Source: Bdellovibrionales bacterium Ga0074137
Lineage (GTDB): Bacteria > Bdellovibrionota > Bdellovibrionia > Bdellovibrionales > JAMPXM01
Direction of reading: 5' to 3'
NCBI GenBank assembly: GCA_001464715.1
Contig: LNDT01000034.1
Span: 1 to 64,000 of the forward strand
DNA length: 64,000 nt
Below, piece by piece: positions 1-9,371 of the stretch. The translations under genes and the position numbers were made by a program. Within the stretch, counting starts at the first letter, position 1; the number at the start of each line of letters is the position of its first letter. The notes under the pieces were generated by a model. The model ran no database searches. It was not told the DNA's origin and saw only the letters and a list, made by a program, of their open reading frames with translations.

Positions 1-63
1 AATGAAAACACCGAAGCAATTCGAAGAGGAATTCAACAACCAGGTTTAACGCTGGACGACTGA
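1..63 (+). other. possible C-terminal tail of a gene cut by the window edge
   Basis: Frame 1 is open from the first base to a TGA at 61-63 (20 codons, ending LTLDD). A second frame reads 15 codons from an ATG at 2 to a TAA at 47-49. Either could be the end of an upstream gene. Nothing identifies the product, and this may be non-coding. Confidence 0.2.
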
Positions 64-92
64 AGTAAAAAGTGGCCCGAATAATCAGGTAA

Positions 93-281
93 GCTCACTA
101 TGCTTTGAGGTTCAGTAACAAGCTAAAGCTTTTGTCCCCGATTGAGAAATACGAATTTTTAATCGACCAAAGGCCCGCGTTACTAGGGCGTGTTCCGCAG
201 CACCTCATCGCTAGTTACCTAGGAATAGCCCCTGAGACTTTAAGTCGAGCACGAAAACAGATGGTCACCGCCGCCTATTGA
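93..281 (+). pseudogene. remnant of a Crp/Fnr-family regulator (C-terminal HTH only)
   Basis: Frame 3 is open from just after a TAA at 90-92 to a TGA at 279-281. It encodes about 62 residues with no start codon of its own. The segment VPQHLIASYLGIAPETLSR (about 170-230) closely matches the recognition-helix region of Crp/Fnr regulators, a helix-turn-helix ending in the conserved PETLSR. The cyclic-nucleotide or effector-binding domain is missing and the preceding stop interrupts the frame. It is most likely a decayed gene, or the tail of a gene with an upstream frameshift outside the window. No function is claimed. Confidence 0.6.
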
Positions 282-347
282 TTACGATCAATGGCTCAAC
301 CTCCTCTGTGATTTAAGTTTAAAGCACTTAAATCATCGGAGGAAAGA

Positions 348-935
348 GTGAAGCTATTTGTAATCCTAGTGCTAATTTGTTTCTCGCCAAAATTGAAAGC
401 TGACGTCGAAGGATCGAAGTTCTTCATCGGTAGCTCAGCTTTCATGTTGGCAAACCTGGACAGCAGCGACGAACCACCTAACTTTTATCAACTGAACTTT
501 GGATACCAGCTGACGAAAAAAGATGTGGTGTCGATCGAGGCGATAACCTGGAAATACTATGCTCCCTTGGGAATTCCCTGGGAAGAAATGTCGAGCAAAT
601 CTAACATTTTTCCGGGTCGAGTTGATGCGGTAGGTATTGGTCTGGCCTATCAAAGATTTCTTTGGGGCAATGTCTATTCGGCTCTTCATGCGACTTGGTT
701 TAAACAGGAGTATGTCGGAACTAGTGGAGCAAAGCTAAGCGAGGGCGAGCAACTCTTCCTCACCTTTCGATTGGGTTATCATATTAAGATCGGAAGCTTC
801 GCATTTCTTGAGCCAAACCTAGCTGTGACCCATTGGCCGATCAACAGGGGCTTGCCACCGGCTTTCCAAGCGCAAGAAGATCGCTGGGGAAAGTTTCAAG
901 TGGAGCCAGGTTTACATTTTGGATTCCTATTTTGA
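348..935 (+). CDS. exported small beta-barrel-like outer membrane protein
   Basis: A 195-residue protein starting with GTG at 348, chosen because a strong GGAGG lies at 338-342. Residues 1-18 form a signal peptide (KLFVILVLICFSPKLKA, probable cleavage after LKA). The rest has alternating hydrophobic/polar stretches rich in aromatic residues (YQLNFGYQL, GLAYQRFLWG, LFLTFRLGYHI) and ends in GFLF, so the last residue is the phenylalanine typical of outer-membrane barrels. This suggests a small 8-strand barrel, but no family was recognised. It sits 20 bp upstream of the broken oxidoreductase on the same strand. Confidence 0.7.
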   Translation: MKLFVILVLICFSPKLKADVEGSKFFIGSSAFMLANLDSSDEPPNFYQLNFGYQLTKKDVVSIEAITWKYYAPLGIPWEEMSSKSNIFPGRVDAVGIGLAYQRFLWGNVYSALHATWFKQEYVGTSGAKLSEGEQLFLTFRLGYHIKIGSFAFLEPNLAVTHWPINRGLPPAFQAQEDRWGKFQVEPGLHFGFLF

Positions 936-955
936 GTTCGAACCGGAGCTAAAAA

Positions 956-1938
956 ATGAAAGCGATTGTCTACGAAAACTACGGTGGCCCAGAGGTCCTA
1001 AATTTGATCGAGGTCCCCACACCGAAACCTCGAAAGAATGAAATTCTCATTCAGATAATGGCGACGTCTGCTACGACAGCGGATTGGCGACTGAGAAGCT
1101 TAAGTCTGCCGTACGGATTCAAATTTATCGCCCGTCTGATCTTTGGATTTAATAAACCTCGACAAAAAATACTGGGAACTGAGCTTTCCGGATTAGTTGT
1201 TGGTCTTGGAATGAATGTCAGAAAATTTAGAATTGGAGACAAAGTCATTGCTCAGGTCGGAGCAAGAATGGGCGCGTACGCCGAATACTGCTGTCTCAAT
1301 GAAAACAACGTGATCGTAAAAAACCGGATTGTCTAAGTTTTGAAGAAGCTGCCACGGTTAGTTTTGGCTTCACCACGGCGTGGTCCTATTTGCTCATCAA
1401 AGGTAAAGTTCAAGCCGGGCAGTCCGTTTTGATTCATGGTGCCTCTGGCTCTGTCGGCACCGCTGCGATCCAAGTCGCAAAGCACCTTGGCGCACAGGTG
1501 ACTGCCGTGAGCAGCACGCAAAACCGCGAGCTGGTAAAATCGCTGGGCGCCGATTTCTTTATCGACTACACAGCTTCGGACTTCACCGGAAATGGAATTC
1601 AGTATGATTATATTCTGGATAGCTTCGGAAATTTAAACTTCGAAAAAATTAAAAACTCACTATGCCCAAAAGGAAAATTCATAGTCGTCTCGGGCGATCT
1701 GCCGCAACTACTAAAATCGCCGTTCCTAAATATGATTCAAAGTAAAAAAATAATTGCCGCCCCGGCCACTGAAACCTTGCACACGCTGCAAACGATCACA
1801 GACTTATTCGCTCAGAAAAAATTGGTCCCGGTGATCGACCAAGTATTTCCCATGGACGACATTCGCAAAGCCCACGCCTACATCGAAAAAAGACACCGCA
1901 AAGGCAACGTAGCAATCACCATTTCAAACAGAGATTGA
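956..1938 (+). pseudogene. frameshifted zinc-type alcohol dehydrogenase / quinone oxidoreductase (MDR family)
   Basis: The N-terminal half (956-1336) shows the GroES-like fold of medium-chain dehydrogenase/reductases: MKAIVYENYGGPEVL, then GTELSGLVVGLG and GDKVIAQVG. The C-terminal half continues in another frame to 1938 with the nucleotide-binding loop GASGSVGTAAIQVAKHLGA. The break lies in the A run at 1318-1323. Read with one extra A, the frame continues ...VIVKKPDCLSFEEAATVSFGF, the usual family sequence, so a single-base deletion separates the halves. It was probably an NADPH-dependent quinone reductase or alcohol dehydrogenase. A sequencing error in the homopolymer is equally possible, in which case the gene is intact. 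GGAG precedes the ATG at 956. Confidence 0.8.
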
Positions 1939-1953
1939 ACCGTACTTATGGAA

Positions 1954-2347
1954 GGTCAGCCGCGGCTACGGAGAAAATTTGGTCGGCGCGACTGGACTTG
2001 GTACCTGCGACCGTGCAAGCGCGTTGGGATGTGCAGCGCACATCCTGACGTGATGCGCACCCGAGACGAACGAGCGAAGCGAGTTCGTCGGAGGGTCAGC
2101 CGCGGAAGCGACTAGGTCGCTACGACCGAAGAAAAGAGGAGAGGAAGCTAGTTTTGGAAGTTGGTCGGCGCGACTGGACTTGAACCAGCGACCGTGCAAG
2201 CGCGACAGAAGTGCCAGCGGCACTTCTGTCATGATGCGCATCCGAGTTCGCTAAGCGCAAAGCGCGAAAGCGAACGGAGGATCAGCCGCGGAAGCGGCTA
2301 GGTCGCTACGATCGGAGAATAAGGGAGAGGAAGCTAATTTTGGAAGT
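1954..2347 (-). repeat. tandem repeats carrying the 3' end of tRNA-Pro
   Basis: Two tandem units lie directly downstream of tRNA-Pro (minus strand), with starts spaced 186 and 182 bp (2348, 2162, 1980). The unit nearest the tRNA repeats 32 nt of its 3' end exactly (2162-2193 equals 2348-2379: T-arm, acceptor strand, CCA) plus the following flank. The distal unit has several substitutions in the T-arm, and its last part is shortened (1954-1979). Each unit contains hairpins whose stems differ but stay paired: arms GACAGAAGTGCC/GGCACTTCTGTC in one and GGATGTGC/GCACATCC in the other, both around AGC. A second hairpin in each lies between CCGAG and CGGAGG. The layout resembles the repeats behind tyrT in E. 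coli. Confidence 0.85.
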
Positions 2348-2424
2348 TGGTCGGCGCGACTGGACTTGAACCAGCGACCTCTTGCACCCCAAGCAAGTGC
2401 TCTACCAGGCTGAGCCACGCGCCG
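2348..2424 (-). tRNA. tRNA-Pro (anticodon GGG)
   Basis: On the minus strand the acceptor arms CGGCGCG and CGCGCCG pair fully. A D-arm (GTGGCTCAGCCTGGTAGAGC) and an anticodon stem CTTGC/GCAAG enclose the 7-nt loop TTGGGGT, giving anticodon GGG. The T-arm is CTGG-TTCAAGT-CCAG. The discriminator is A and CCA is encoded (2348-2350). The length of 77 nt including CCA fits a class I tRNA. Downstream lie tandem copies of its own 3' end. Confidence 0.95.
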
Positions 2425-2687
2425 AATCGGAAATGAATCCTCAACCTAATAACATCCGCCACGTCGATCAAGCTGAAAGCGAAAACTTCGCCGTAGCAGG
2501 CATTTCAAAGGTGTTGTCGTAAATTCAGGTTACCGTGGGTCAGCCGGCCCCGAAACACCGGTGAGCGACAATCTATTCATAGATGGGAAGCTTTTAACGG
2601 TCACCAAATGGCCTAGCGGTTGCTACCGGACTCTGGCCGGTCGACTGCTTTCAAACTCATCGATCGGATCCTGATGGGGAGGATATT
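2425..2687. other. intergenic region between divergent tRNA-Pro and the AAA+ gene
   Basis: No convincing gene was seen in this 263-bp stretch. It must hold the tRNA-Pro promoter (minus) and the promoter of the AAA+ ATPase gene (plus), but I could not assign -35/-10 boxes with confidence. The strong ribosome binding site GGGGAGG at 2676-2682 belongs to the ATPase gene. Confidence 0.6.
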
Positions 2688-3911
2688 TTGCTGACAGTCG
2701 CACTTTCTGCTCTCGCTAGTGTCGCTTTGATGGCCACAGCCACCGCTCAGGCTCAATCCAGCGTACCCGATTTCTCGCGGCCCGGCGGCCAATGCGCTGC
2801 TCTTTTTCGCCCAGCTCCTATGACCGGGAAAGAATTGGCTATCACCTATAATCCAAGTGCGGGTATCGTCTCGGCCGACGGTACTCCGCTCCAAAGTCCA
2901 CTTCCTATCGGATTAAAAAACTTAGATCCGGCGGCCGCTATAGTTGTCGCACGTAACACCGAGATTTTTTCTAAGAAACAACTCGACGATCAACTGGCGA
3001 AAGCAGATGACGACATCCCGAAGGAACTTCGGAACCTTTACGGTAAAATGTCCGCACGCGGAAACCAGCGCTTCCTCATTCAACCGCGAAGCCTTGATAT
3101 CTTAAACGAGCTTTACGAGTCGATGCCGAACTTTAAACCGGCCCTTGATCAGATCAAACGCTCGATCGCGATTTCGATCGCTGCTGGCGAACCGCTGCGG
3201 TTCCCGCCGATCATACTTCTTGGCGATCCGGGTATTGGTAAAACCTATTTCGCCAGCAAAGTTTCGGAAGCTCTGGGCACCGGTTTCGAATTCATATCAA
3301 TGGACAATGTAACGGCTGGCTGGGTTCTGTCCGGCTCAAGTAGTCAATGGAAAGACTCAAGAATGGGTCGCATTGCAAAAACTTTGATCGAGAAGGACTT
3401 TGCAAACCCCGTCATTGTTTTAGATGAAATCGATAAAGTATCCACCAATGCCCAGTACAATCCACTGGCTCCGCTCTACAGCCTTTGGGAAAAGGGAACG
3501 GCTAAGAAATTTAAGGATGAGTTCATTGAAGAAATTGAACTTGATGCAAGTCACATCAATTGGATCGCCACCGCCAACTATGTCGATCAAATTCCAGCAC
3601 CAATCCGAAGTCGAGCGATCGTGGTCAATATCAAACCACCTGATCGCGCGCAGCTTGAAGTCATCGTAAAGAACGTCTTGAAGAATGAGCTGAGTGACTA
3701 TCCCAACTTGAAGTTCTCGAACGAAATTTCAACTGAGATCTTCGAAGCTCTCTCAAAAGAATCTCCGCGGGAAATGCGAAAACTTCTTTTAGGAGCTATC
3801 GGCAATGCCGTTATTAAAGGTCGAACGGTCATTCGACTCGAAGACATCGATCTCACGATTGTCGAAGCCGAGCGAACGTCTCGTCCAATCGGGTTTGGCA
3901 CTCAGCACTGA
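2688..3911 (+). CDS. AAA+ ATPase with an N-terminal signal-peptide-like segment
   Basis: A 407-residue protein with TTG start at 2688, chosen because GGGGAGG lies 5 nt upstream. The AAA+ core has Walker A GDPGIGKT (about 179-186), Walker B VIVLDEIDK (about 241-249), a sensor-1 region WIATANYVDQIPAPIRSRA and a C-terminal helical lid. It resembles the ATPase module of Lon-like AAA+ proteins, but no protease domain follows. Residues 1-23 (LTVALSALASVALMATATAQAQ) look like a signal peptide with an AQA cleavage site but lack the usual basic N-region. The mature start contains QCAALFRP. The substrate is unknown. Exported AAA+ enzymes are unexpected because the periplasm lacks ATP, so the segment may instead be an anchor. 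Confidence 0.75.
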   Translation: MLTVALSALASVALMATATAQAQSSVPDFSRPGGQCAALFRPAPMTGKELAITYNPSAGIVSADGTPLQSPLPIGLKNLDPAAAIVVARNTEIFSKKQLDDQLAKADDDIPKELRNLYGKMSARGNQRFLIQPRSLDILNELYESMPNFKPALDQIKRSIAISIAAGEPLRFPPIILLGDPGIGKTYFASKVSEALGTGFEFISMDNVTAGWVLSGSSSQWKDSRMGRIAKTLIEKDFANPVIVLDEIDKVSTNAQYNPLAPLYSLWEKGTAKKFKDEFIEEIELDASHINWIATANYVDQIPAPIRSRAIVVNIKPPDRAQLEVIVKNVLKNELSDYPNLKFSNEISTEIFEALSKESPREMRKLLLGAIGNAVIKGRTVIRLEDIDLTIVEAERTSRPIGFGTQH

Positions 3912-3935
3912 GGTCGTTGTCGGCAGATCGAAGAC

Positions 3936-4397
3936 TTAAAGAGCCGCGCGAAATCTTGCGATGTCGGCTTTCATAGTTCGGAGCTCCTCTAGAGCGCCGG
4001 ACTTCATTTCTACCAATTGAGAAACAGCTCCGCGCTCTTCTTTCACTTTTGAGCGCAGCTCGCGTAAGCGCGATCGAGCGCCTTCGATCGAAAATCGATC
4101 TTCATAGAGAAGTTTTTTAATGATCATCGCGGTTTCAACATCGCGACGAGTATAGGCACGCTGTCCTTTGCGACTTTTCTTTGGGCGAAGAGCTTCGAAC
4201 TCTGTTTCCCAAAATCGCAAAACGTACGGCTTCACACCGACAAGGTCGGCCGCATCACCAATTTTGAAAGCCATTCGATCTGGAATACCATCAAGCCCTT
4301 CAGTAAGACTTGCGCTGGGAGCGACTTCGACAAACGACAGTTCGGCAAGAGCCATCGGAAGCATTTCAAGTTCGTCTGTGGGAAGTACCGCATCCAT
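3936..4397 (-). CDS. MerR-family transcriptional regulator
   Basis: A 153-residue protein whose ATG at 4397 is preceded by GGAG at a good distance. A leader of about 40 residues precedes a MerR winged helix: MAFKIGDAADLVGVKPYVLRFWETEF, then LRPKKSRKGQRAYTRRDVETAMIIKKLL. A coiled coil (RSRLRELRSKVKEERG...) follows, as in dimerising MerR proteins. The C-terminus has no cysteine cluster, so a metal sensor is unlikely. It is the last gene of pheS-pheT-ihfA-merR, an order seen in delta-proteobacteria, where the regulator's targets are generally unknown. Confidence 0.85.
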   Translation of the reverse strand: MDAVLPTDELEMLPMALAELSFVEVAPSASLTEGLDGIPDRMAFKIGDAADLVGVKPYVLRFWETEFEALRPKKSRKGQRAYTRRDVETAMIIKKLLYEDRFSIEGARSRLRELRSKVKEERGAVSQLVEMKSGALEELRTMKADIARFRAAL

Positions 4398-4456
4398 GGT
4401 TCACTCCTTGCGACTATGAAGTCGTCATCGGGTCGCGTTTTCAGGCCGTCGCTAAT

Positions 4457-4855
4457 CTAGTCGTCGTCCTGAAGACCTGTGGTGTCTTCGCCATTCAACA
4501 TCGCTTTTAAAACTTGAGAAGGGCGAAATGTAAGAACGCGACGCGCGCTGATTTTTATCTGCTCACCCGTTTGAGGGTTCCTGCCGACGCGCTCGTTCTT
4601 CTCACGAACAACGAAATTTCCGAAACCGGAAATCTTCACTTTGTCGCCTTTGTGAAGAACATCTTTGAGTGTCGAAAAAACCATTTCAACAAGCTCTGAA
4701 GCTTCTTTTTTCGAGAACCCAATCTTCGAATAAACTTTTTCGACGATATCGGCCTTCGTCATTGTCGAACGACTCACCTCGCGACCCTTGCGGCCACCGG
4801 CTTCGTCATTTGAATCATCGATCGACTTTTTCGCGGCGCTGGCTTCTTTAGGCAT
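4457..4855 (-). CDS. ihfA: integration host factor, alpha-type subunit (HU/IHF family)
   Basis: A DNA-bending nucleoid protein. From residue 32 the sequence is a complete IHF/HU subunit: MTKADIVEKVYSKIGFSKKEASELVE, VKISGFGNFVV, the DNA-inserting arm RNPQTGEQIKISARRVLTFRPSQVLK, and an acidic tail. The longer start (ATG 4855, GAGGGG close upstream) adds a polar 31-residue leader. An inner ATG at 4762 with AGGTGAG upstream would give the usual length of about 100 residues, so either start is possible. The gene follows pheT, as ihfA follows pheST in E. coli, which supports IHF rather than HU. Confidence 0.9.
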   Translation of the reverse strand: MPKEASAAKKSIDDSNDEAGGRKGREVSRSTMTKADIVEKVYSKIGFSKKEASELVEMVFSTLKDVLHKGDKVKISGFGNFVVREKNERVGRNPQTGEQIKISARRVLTFRPSQVLKAMLNGEDTTGLQDDD

Positions 4856-4938
4856 AAACCCCTCGACTCAAAGGATTCGACAAGACAAGCCGTCTGTCAC
4901 CAACAAAAGAGCTCGTTCTATCGGCTAAACACTTGATT

Positions 4939-7437
4939 TTACCCACGAACCACGGCCCCATGCTTCTGACAGACCGCATCGACGAGCTTGCTTTTAAGAG
5001 CATTCACTGTGTCGTCATCAAGCGTACCTTTGAGTGACTGAAAGACCAGACGAACGGCGATAGAGCGTTTACCTTCGCCAAGGCTCGCTCCCTCAAAAAC
5101 ATCAAAGACATCAAGATCTCGAAGAAGTCCGCGACTTTCAGCGTCCATCAAGCGAGCGGCCTCGGACATAGTTTCAACAATAGCACCGGCCGAAATCTCT
5201 TTTGCCGCTACAAAAGCAATGTCTCGCTCAATCTTAGGGAAAGCTGAGAGTGGTTTGTAGGAGGGCTTGGAAACTTTGGTCATCAGTGCGTCTAAGGAAA
5301 CTTCACAGACCGCTGCACCCACCCGGATCTTGTCCTCTGACAAAAGCGAGGGATGAACGGCACCCAAGAAGCCAACGGCCTGACCATTGAGCGTAAGGCG
5401 TGCCGACTTTCCGGGATGAAGAAACTTTGGCGCTTCGCCATCTTGAAAAAGCTCGAATTTAAAATTTGAAAGACCAAAAATTCGCGCGAAACTTTCGACA
5501 ATACCTTTTAGAAGCATCGCAGTCTCTGGCGCAGCACTTCGACCCCACAGATCCCCCTCACCGCCCCAAAAACAAAACGCGAGACGCGCTTCTTCGCCGA
5601 AAGCTGTTCCGCCGTAGCGCTCGGTGCGCTCACCGGCTTTGTGAGATGAAACACCGACCTCGAAAAGTCTGCCCTTCTCGTTGCCACTTCTAAAATTAGA
5701 AACAAGATTTCGGTAGAGTGATGGGACAAGAAGACGCCTCATAACGTTGATCTCTTCGTTCAATGGATTCACGATTTTAACATCGTGATCACTTACGAAA
5801 AGACCGGCCAAACGAAGCTTTTCAGCATCCCCCATGAATTCGCGCTGCTTCACATCGCTGGTAAAGGCATAGTTCACAGCCTCTAAGCACCCAAGGCCCG
5901 CCAGAATTCGGCGAACCCGCATTTCGGTCAAAGCCAAACCGTCGTGGCTCGCGGGACTGAAACTTCCGCTGGGAAGAGATTCAGGAAGTTTGTCGTAGCC
6001 ATTGAGTCGAGCAAATTCCTCGACCATATCCATCTCGATATGAAGATCCGTTCGGTGACTGGGCGCTTTGAAGCGGTAAACACCGGGATTGACGACGCGA
6101 AGTTCTCCGCCCAATCGCTTTATCCACATCTCAAAATCCGACGCTTCAATTTTGTAACCCAGACGCGATTCGACCGTAGAAAGGCTAATCGAAATTTCCT
6201 CTCGCACCAAGGGCTCTGGAAACACATCAAGCTTCGCTTCCGAAGCTTCGCCGCCGGCGATCTCCAAAAGTAAACTTGTGGCGCGGTCTAACACCAACGC
6301 CGTCGTTTCCGCATTCACACCGCGAGCAAACCGATAACCAGAGTCGGTGCTGAGACCAAATTTTCGCATCGTGCGGCGGACAGCACCCGGAGTAAAATAC
6401 GCCGCCTCTAAAAATATATCCGTTGTTGAATCACTGATTCCGGAATTCTTACCACCGACAACGCCCGCCAAAGCGACGGCGCGCTCGCGGTCTCGAATTG
6501 TGAGTTCTGTCCCATCAAGAGTGAGCTCTGTCCCATCGAGAGTTTGAAACGTCTCACCTTTTTTTGATCGCTCGACTGAAATCGAAAGACCTTTGATCTC
6601 TCGCACATCAAACGCGTGAAGCGGCTGCCCCATTTCCATCATCACGTAGTTTGTCACGTCGACGACATTGTTGATGCTCTTTAATCCCGAAGCCTCAAGC
6701 CGACGCTTCATCCAGGCGGGACTTGGGCCTACTTTCACGCCGCGCACGTGGCGTCCTGCATAACGCGGACAAAGATCCAGCGCCTTGATGTCGACACCGA
6801 CGTCTCCCGACCACGTGCCCGCTTTGATTTCTATTTTAGGAGTTTTAACCTCTCGGCCCAGTAGACATCCTACTTCCAACGCCAACCCATAGTGACTGAG
6901 GCAATCGGCACGGTTGGGAGTCACCTTCAATTCAAAAATAATATCATCGAGCCCTTGATGAGCCGCGAATGATTTTCCAATGACCGCGGCCGCCAGACCC
7001 TCGCTCGGTAAAATCATAATTCCAGGCGAATCGCTTCCGGCTGGCAAAAGTCCCAATTCTTTTTCCGAACAAAGCATTCCGCCCGATTCGATTCCGCGTA
7101 TCTTTGAATGCTGAATCGAAAAATTTCCTGGCAACACCGCGCCTGGCAGTGCCACGACGACGCGGTCTCCTTGATTGTGATTCTGAGCGCCGCACACGAT
7201 CTGATGAACCACGCCATCGCCTGTCGTCACTTGGCACACTGATAGCCGATCGGCCGAAGGGTGTCTTGCCTTTTCCAAAATGTGGCCCACGACGACATTT
7301 TGAAACACTTTTGCCTGGTCGTCGATCGACTCGACCTCAAGTCCCGCATTGGTCAAAATTTTTGACAAAGCTTCTGGGTTTTTTGAAAACTCGGCGACAT
7401 CGACAAATTCATTCAGCCAGCGAAGTGAGATTTTCAT
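4939..7437 (-). CDS. pheT: phenylalanyl-tRNA synthetase beta subunit
   Basis: An 832-residue beta subunit of the (alpha-beta)2 enzyme that charges tRNA-Phe. In order: an N-terminal segment, an EMAP/tRNA-binding domain (about 40-150, [23 protein letters not shown]), the B3/B4 editing domain (about 210-390), B5 (about 410-480), a catalytic-like core, and a C-terminal ferredoxin-like anticodon-binding domain ([21 protein letters not shown]... to the end). The length is normal. It overlaps the end of pheS by 4 nt (ATGA), so the two are translationally coupled. Confidence 0.97.
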   Translation of the reverse strand: MKISLRWLNEFVDVAEFSKNPEALSKILTNAGLEVESIDDQAKVFQNVVVGHILEKARHPSADRLSVCQVTTGDGVVHQIVCGAQNHNQGDRVVVALPGAVLPGNFSIQHSKIRGIESGGMLCSEKELGLLPAGSDSPGIMILPSEGLAAAVIGKSFAAHQGLDDIIFELKVTPNRADCLSHYGLALEVGCLLGREVKTPKIEIKAGTWSGDVGVDIKALDLCPRYAGRHVRGVKVGPSPAWMKRRLEASGLKSINNVVDVTNYVMMEMGQPLHAFDVREIKGLSISVERSKKGETFQTLDGTELTLDGTELTIRDRERAVALAGVVGGKNSGISDSTTDIFLEAAYFTPGAVRRTMRKFGLSTDSGYRFARGVNAETTALVLDRATSLLLEIAGGEASEAKLDVFPEPLVREEISISLSTVESRLGYKIEASDFEMWIKRLGGELRVVNPGVYRFKAPSHRTDLHIEMDMVEEFARLNGYDKLPESLPSGSFSPASHDGLALTEMRVRRILAGLGCLEAVNYAFTSDVKQREFMGDAEKLRLAGLFVSDHDVKIVNPLNEEINVMRRLLVPSLYRNLVSNFRSGNEKGRLFEVGVSSHKAGERTERYGGTAFGEEARLAFCFWGGEGDLWGRSAAPETAMLLKGIVESFARIFGLSNFKFELFQDGEAPKFLHPGKSARLTLNGQAVGFLGAVHPSLLSEDKIRVGAAVCEVSLDALMTKVSKPSYKPLSAFPKIERDIAFVAAKEISAGAIVETMSEAARLMDAESRGLLRDLDVFDVFEGASLGEGKRSIAVRLVFQSLKGTLDDDTVNALKSKLVDAVCQKHGAVVRG

Positions 7438-8459
7438 ACCGAGAATTGCTCCAAGAAGCGCACATTGTTTTCACTGAAAAGACGAATATCGTCGATCCCG
7501 TACTTGATAATCGCCATACGTTCGATACCGAATCCAAATGCAAAGCCCTGCCACTCTTTCGGATCAAGGCCTGAGTACGAAAGAACGTTCGGATGAATAA
7601 GACCGCTTCCGCCGATTTCCACCCAGCCCGTATCGCTGCACATGCGGCAGCCTTTTCCTTTGCAAACGGCACACTGACAATCGACCTCCGCCGAAGGTTC
7701 CGTGAACGGAAAAAAGCTTGGCCGAAAGCGCGTCTTCAAACCTTTTCCGAAAAACTCTCCGACAAAATAGGTGATCGTTCCTTTGAGCTCGGCCATCGAA
7801 ACTTTTCGATCAACGCAGATGCCTTCAATCTGATGAAAGTTCGGAGAATGCGACACGTCGCTATCACTTCGAAATACACTTCCAGGCGCTGCAATTCTTA
7901 AAGGCGGCTTTTCGTTTTCAAAAGTGCGCACCTGAATGGGCGACGTGTGCGTTCGCAGAACATGCGTCTCATCGATGTAGAAAGTGTCCTGCATATCGCG
8001 CGCAGGATGATCTTTAGGAACATTTAAACCTTCAAAATTATTTCGATCCGTTTCCACCAAGGGTCCCGTACGAATCGAGTAACCCATGCGCGACAAAATC
8101 ATCGAAATTTCTTCTGTCACAAGGCTCACGGGATGCTGCGCCCCTCGCCCGGCAGGAACTCCTGGAAGGGTCAGATCAAGAACTTCACTCTTTAATTTTT
8201 CCTCAAGTTCGCGCGTTTTCAGCGCCGACTCGCAGGACTGATAAAGAGCCTCAAGCGCCTGCTTGGCCTCGTTGACAAGTTTCCCTGCTAAGGGCTTCTC
8301 GGCCACCGAAAGGCTTGCCATCTCCTTCATCACAGCCTGAAAGCTACCGGTCTTACCCAAAAACTTAACTTTGAGTTCATAGAGATCACGGCTGGTGGAG
8401 GCCGCTTGAAACGCAGATTCAGCTTCAGATCGGATCGAGTCGATTTTCGCTTGTAGCAT
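7434..8459 (-). CDS. pheS: phenylalanyl-tRNA synthetase alpha subunit
   Basis: The catalytic subunit of phenylalanyl-tRNA synthetase, about 341 residues. I chose ATG 8459 ([15 protein letters not shown]) over one at 8510 because PheS normally starts at this point and the upstream version overlaps the divergent rsmG. After the N-terminal coiled coil come class II motifs: [11 protein letters not shown], motif 2 ([18 protein letters not shown]) and motif 3 ([18 protein letters not shown]). A CXXC-rich insert ([14 protein letters not shown]) is visible near residue 270. It is first in the pheS-pheT-ihfA-merR unit. Confidence 0.96.
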   Translation of the reverse strand: MLQAKIDSIRSEAESAFQAASTSRDLYELKVKFLGKTGSFQAVMKEMASLSVAEKPLAGKLVNEAKQALEALYQSCESALKTRELEEKLKSEVLDLTLPGVPAGRGAQHPVSLVTEEISMILSRMGYSIRTGPLVETDRNNFEGLNVPKDHPARDMQDTFYIDETHVLRTHTSPIQVRTFENEKPPLRIAAPGSVFRSDSDVSHSPNFHQIEGICVDRKVSMAELKGTITYFVGEFFGKGLKTRFRPSFFPFTEPSAEVDCQCAVCKGKGCRMCSDTGWVEIGGSGLIHPNVLSYSGLDPKEWQGFAFGFGIERMAIIKYGIDDIRLFSENNVRFLEQFSV

Positions 8460-8512
8460 GAGCGAAATATTCAATGATTTCGAAGTCTTTCTCAAATATA
8501 AAGTCATCAAAC

Positions 8513-9361
8513 ATGGCGCACAAAAACAAATCCAACTGGAGCCCGTACAAGGCTAAGAAAAAGGCTCCCGGAACAGAGCCAAAGTCCGAGGACGGCTCTC
8601 GCCATCGTCGATCCACTGAAAACTTCACCTTGGACGAGGCCGACGACCGCTTTCGCGATCTTTTTGAGCGTCACGGACTGAAAGGCTTCCCTGTTGCCCA
8701 GCGTCGAGAGCTCGCCAGATTTTACAAGCTCCTCATGGACAACCAAAACGAACGAAACTTCACAAGACTCCTCACTTTGCGTGATGTGGGTATCAAACAC
8801 TTTATCGACTGCCTCTGCGTTCCCCAAATTCTTAAAGAGCACAATATCCCGCTTCTCTTTCCGCTGATGGATGTGGGAACAGGTCCCGGGTTTCCCGGGA
8901 TCCCGCTGAAGATCATGTACCCCACGGAGCGAATCATTTTGGCCGAAGGAGTTCAAAAGCGCGTCGATTTCTTAAAGGAAGTTCGCGAAGAACTTGAGCT
9001 TTCAAAACCTCATGCGGCTCTTGATATTTTGGGACGAAATGTGAATGAGGAGTGCTTTGTTTCCGTTCAAGGTGTCATCACACGAGCCGTCGAGGACGCG
9101 TCGAATACTTTGGGGAATGTCATTCACGCGCTACAAACGGGAGGTCGTGTCTATCTGATGAAAGGTCCCAACTGTGACCCTGAAATCAAACCCGCTTTAG
9201 AAAAGTGGGGCGAGTACTACCGTCTTGAAAAAGACATTCACTATGAGCTTGAGAACACGCCACAAAAACGACGCCTTCTCGTTTTTCAGAAAATAAAAAT
9301 GCACCCCCTGCCCGATTTCGTGGAACTCGATCTAGCTTGGGAGCGGGAGCACGGCGAATGA
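8513..9361 (+). CDS. rsmG: 16S rRNA (guanine527-N7)-methyltransferase
   Basis: A GidB/RsmG-type S-adenosylmethionine-dependent methyltransferase acting on G527 of 16S rRNA. The SAM-binding glycine loop is [19 protein letters not shown], followed by the acidic ribose contact [17 protein letters not shown]. The ATG at 8513 is preferred; an ATG at 8474 would add 13 residues and run into the pheS start region. About 60 residues, basic and polar, precede the domain and are not typical of shorter family members. It is followed by trmH-like after 10 nt, probably in one operon. Confidence 0.88.
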   Translation: MAHKNKSNWSPYKAKKKAPGTEPKSEDGSRHRRSTENFTLDEADDRFRDLFERHGLKGFPVAQRRELARFYKLLMDNQNERNFTRLLTLRDVGIKHFIDCLCVPQILKEHNIPLLFPLMDVGTGPGFPGIPLKIMYPTERIILAEGVQKRVDFLKEVREELELSKPHAALDILGRNVNEECFVSVQGVITRAVEDASNTLGNVIHALQTGGRVYLMKGPNCDPEIKPALEKWGEYYRLEKDIHYELENTPQKRRLLVFQKIKMHPLPDFVELDLAWEREHGE

Positions 9362-9371
9362 GGTTTATCCT

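Noticed and set aside
1954-2347. CRISPR array
   Set aside because: The period is 182-186 bp, there are no unique spacers of constant length, and no cas genes are present. The repeats contain tRNA sequence.
1980-2379. attL/attR of an integrated element at tRNA-Pro
   Set aside because: Repeated tRNA 3' ends can mark integration, but the copies are only about 185 bp apart and enclose no integrase or cargo. The structured tandem units fit a repeat family better.
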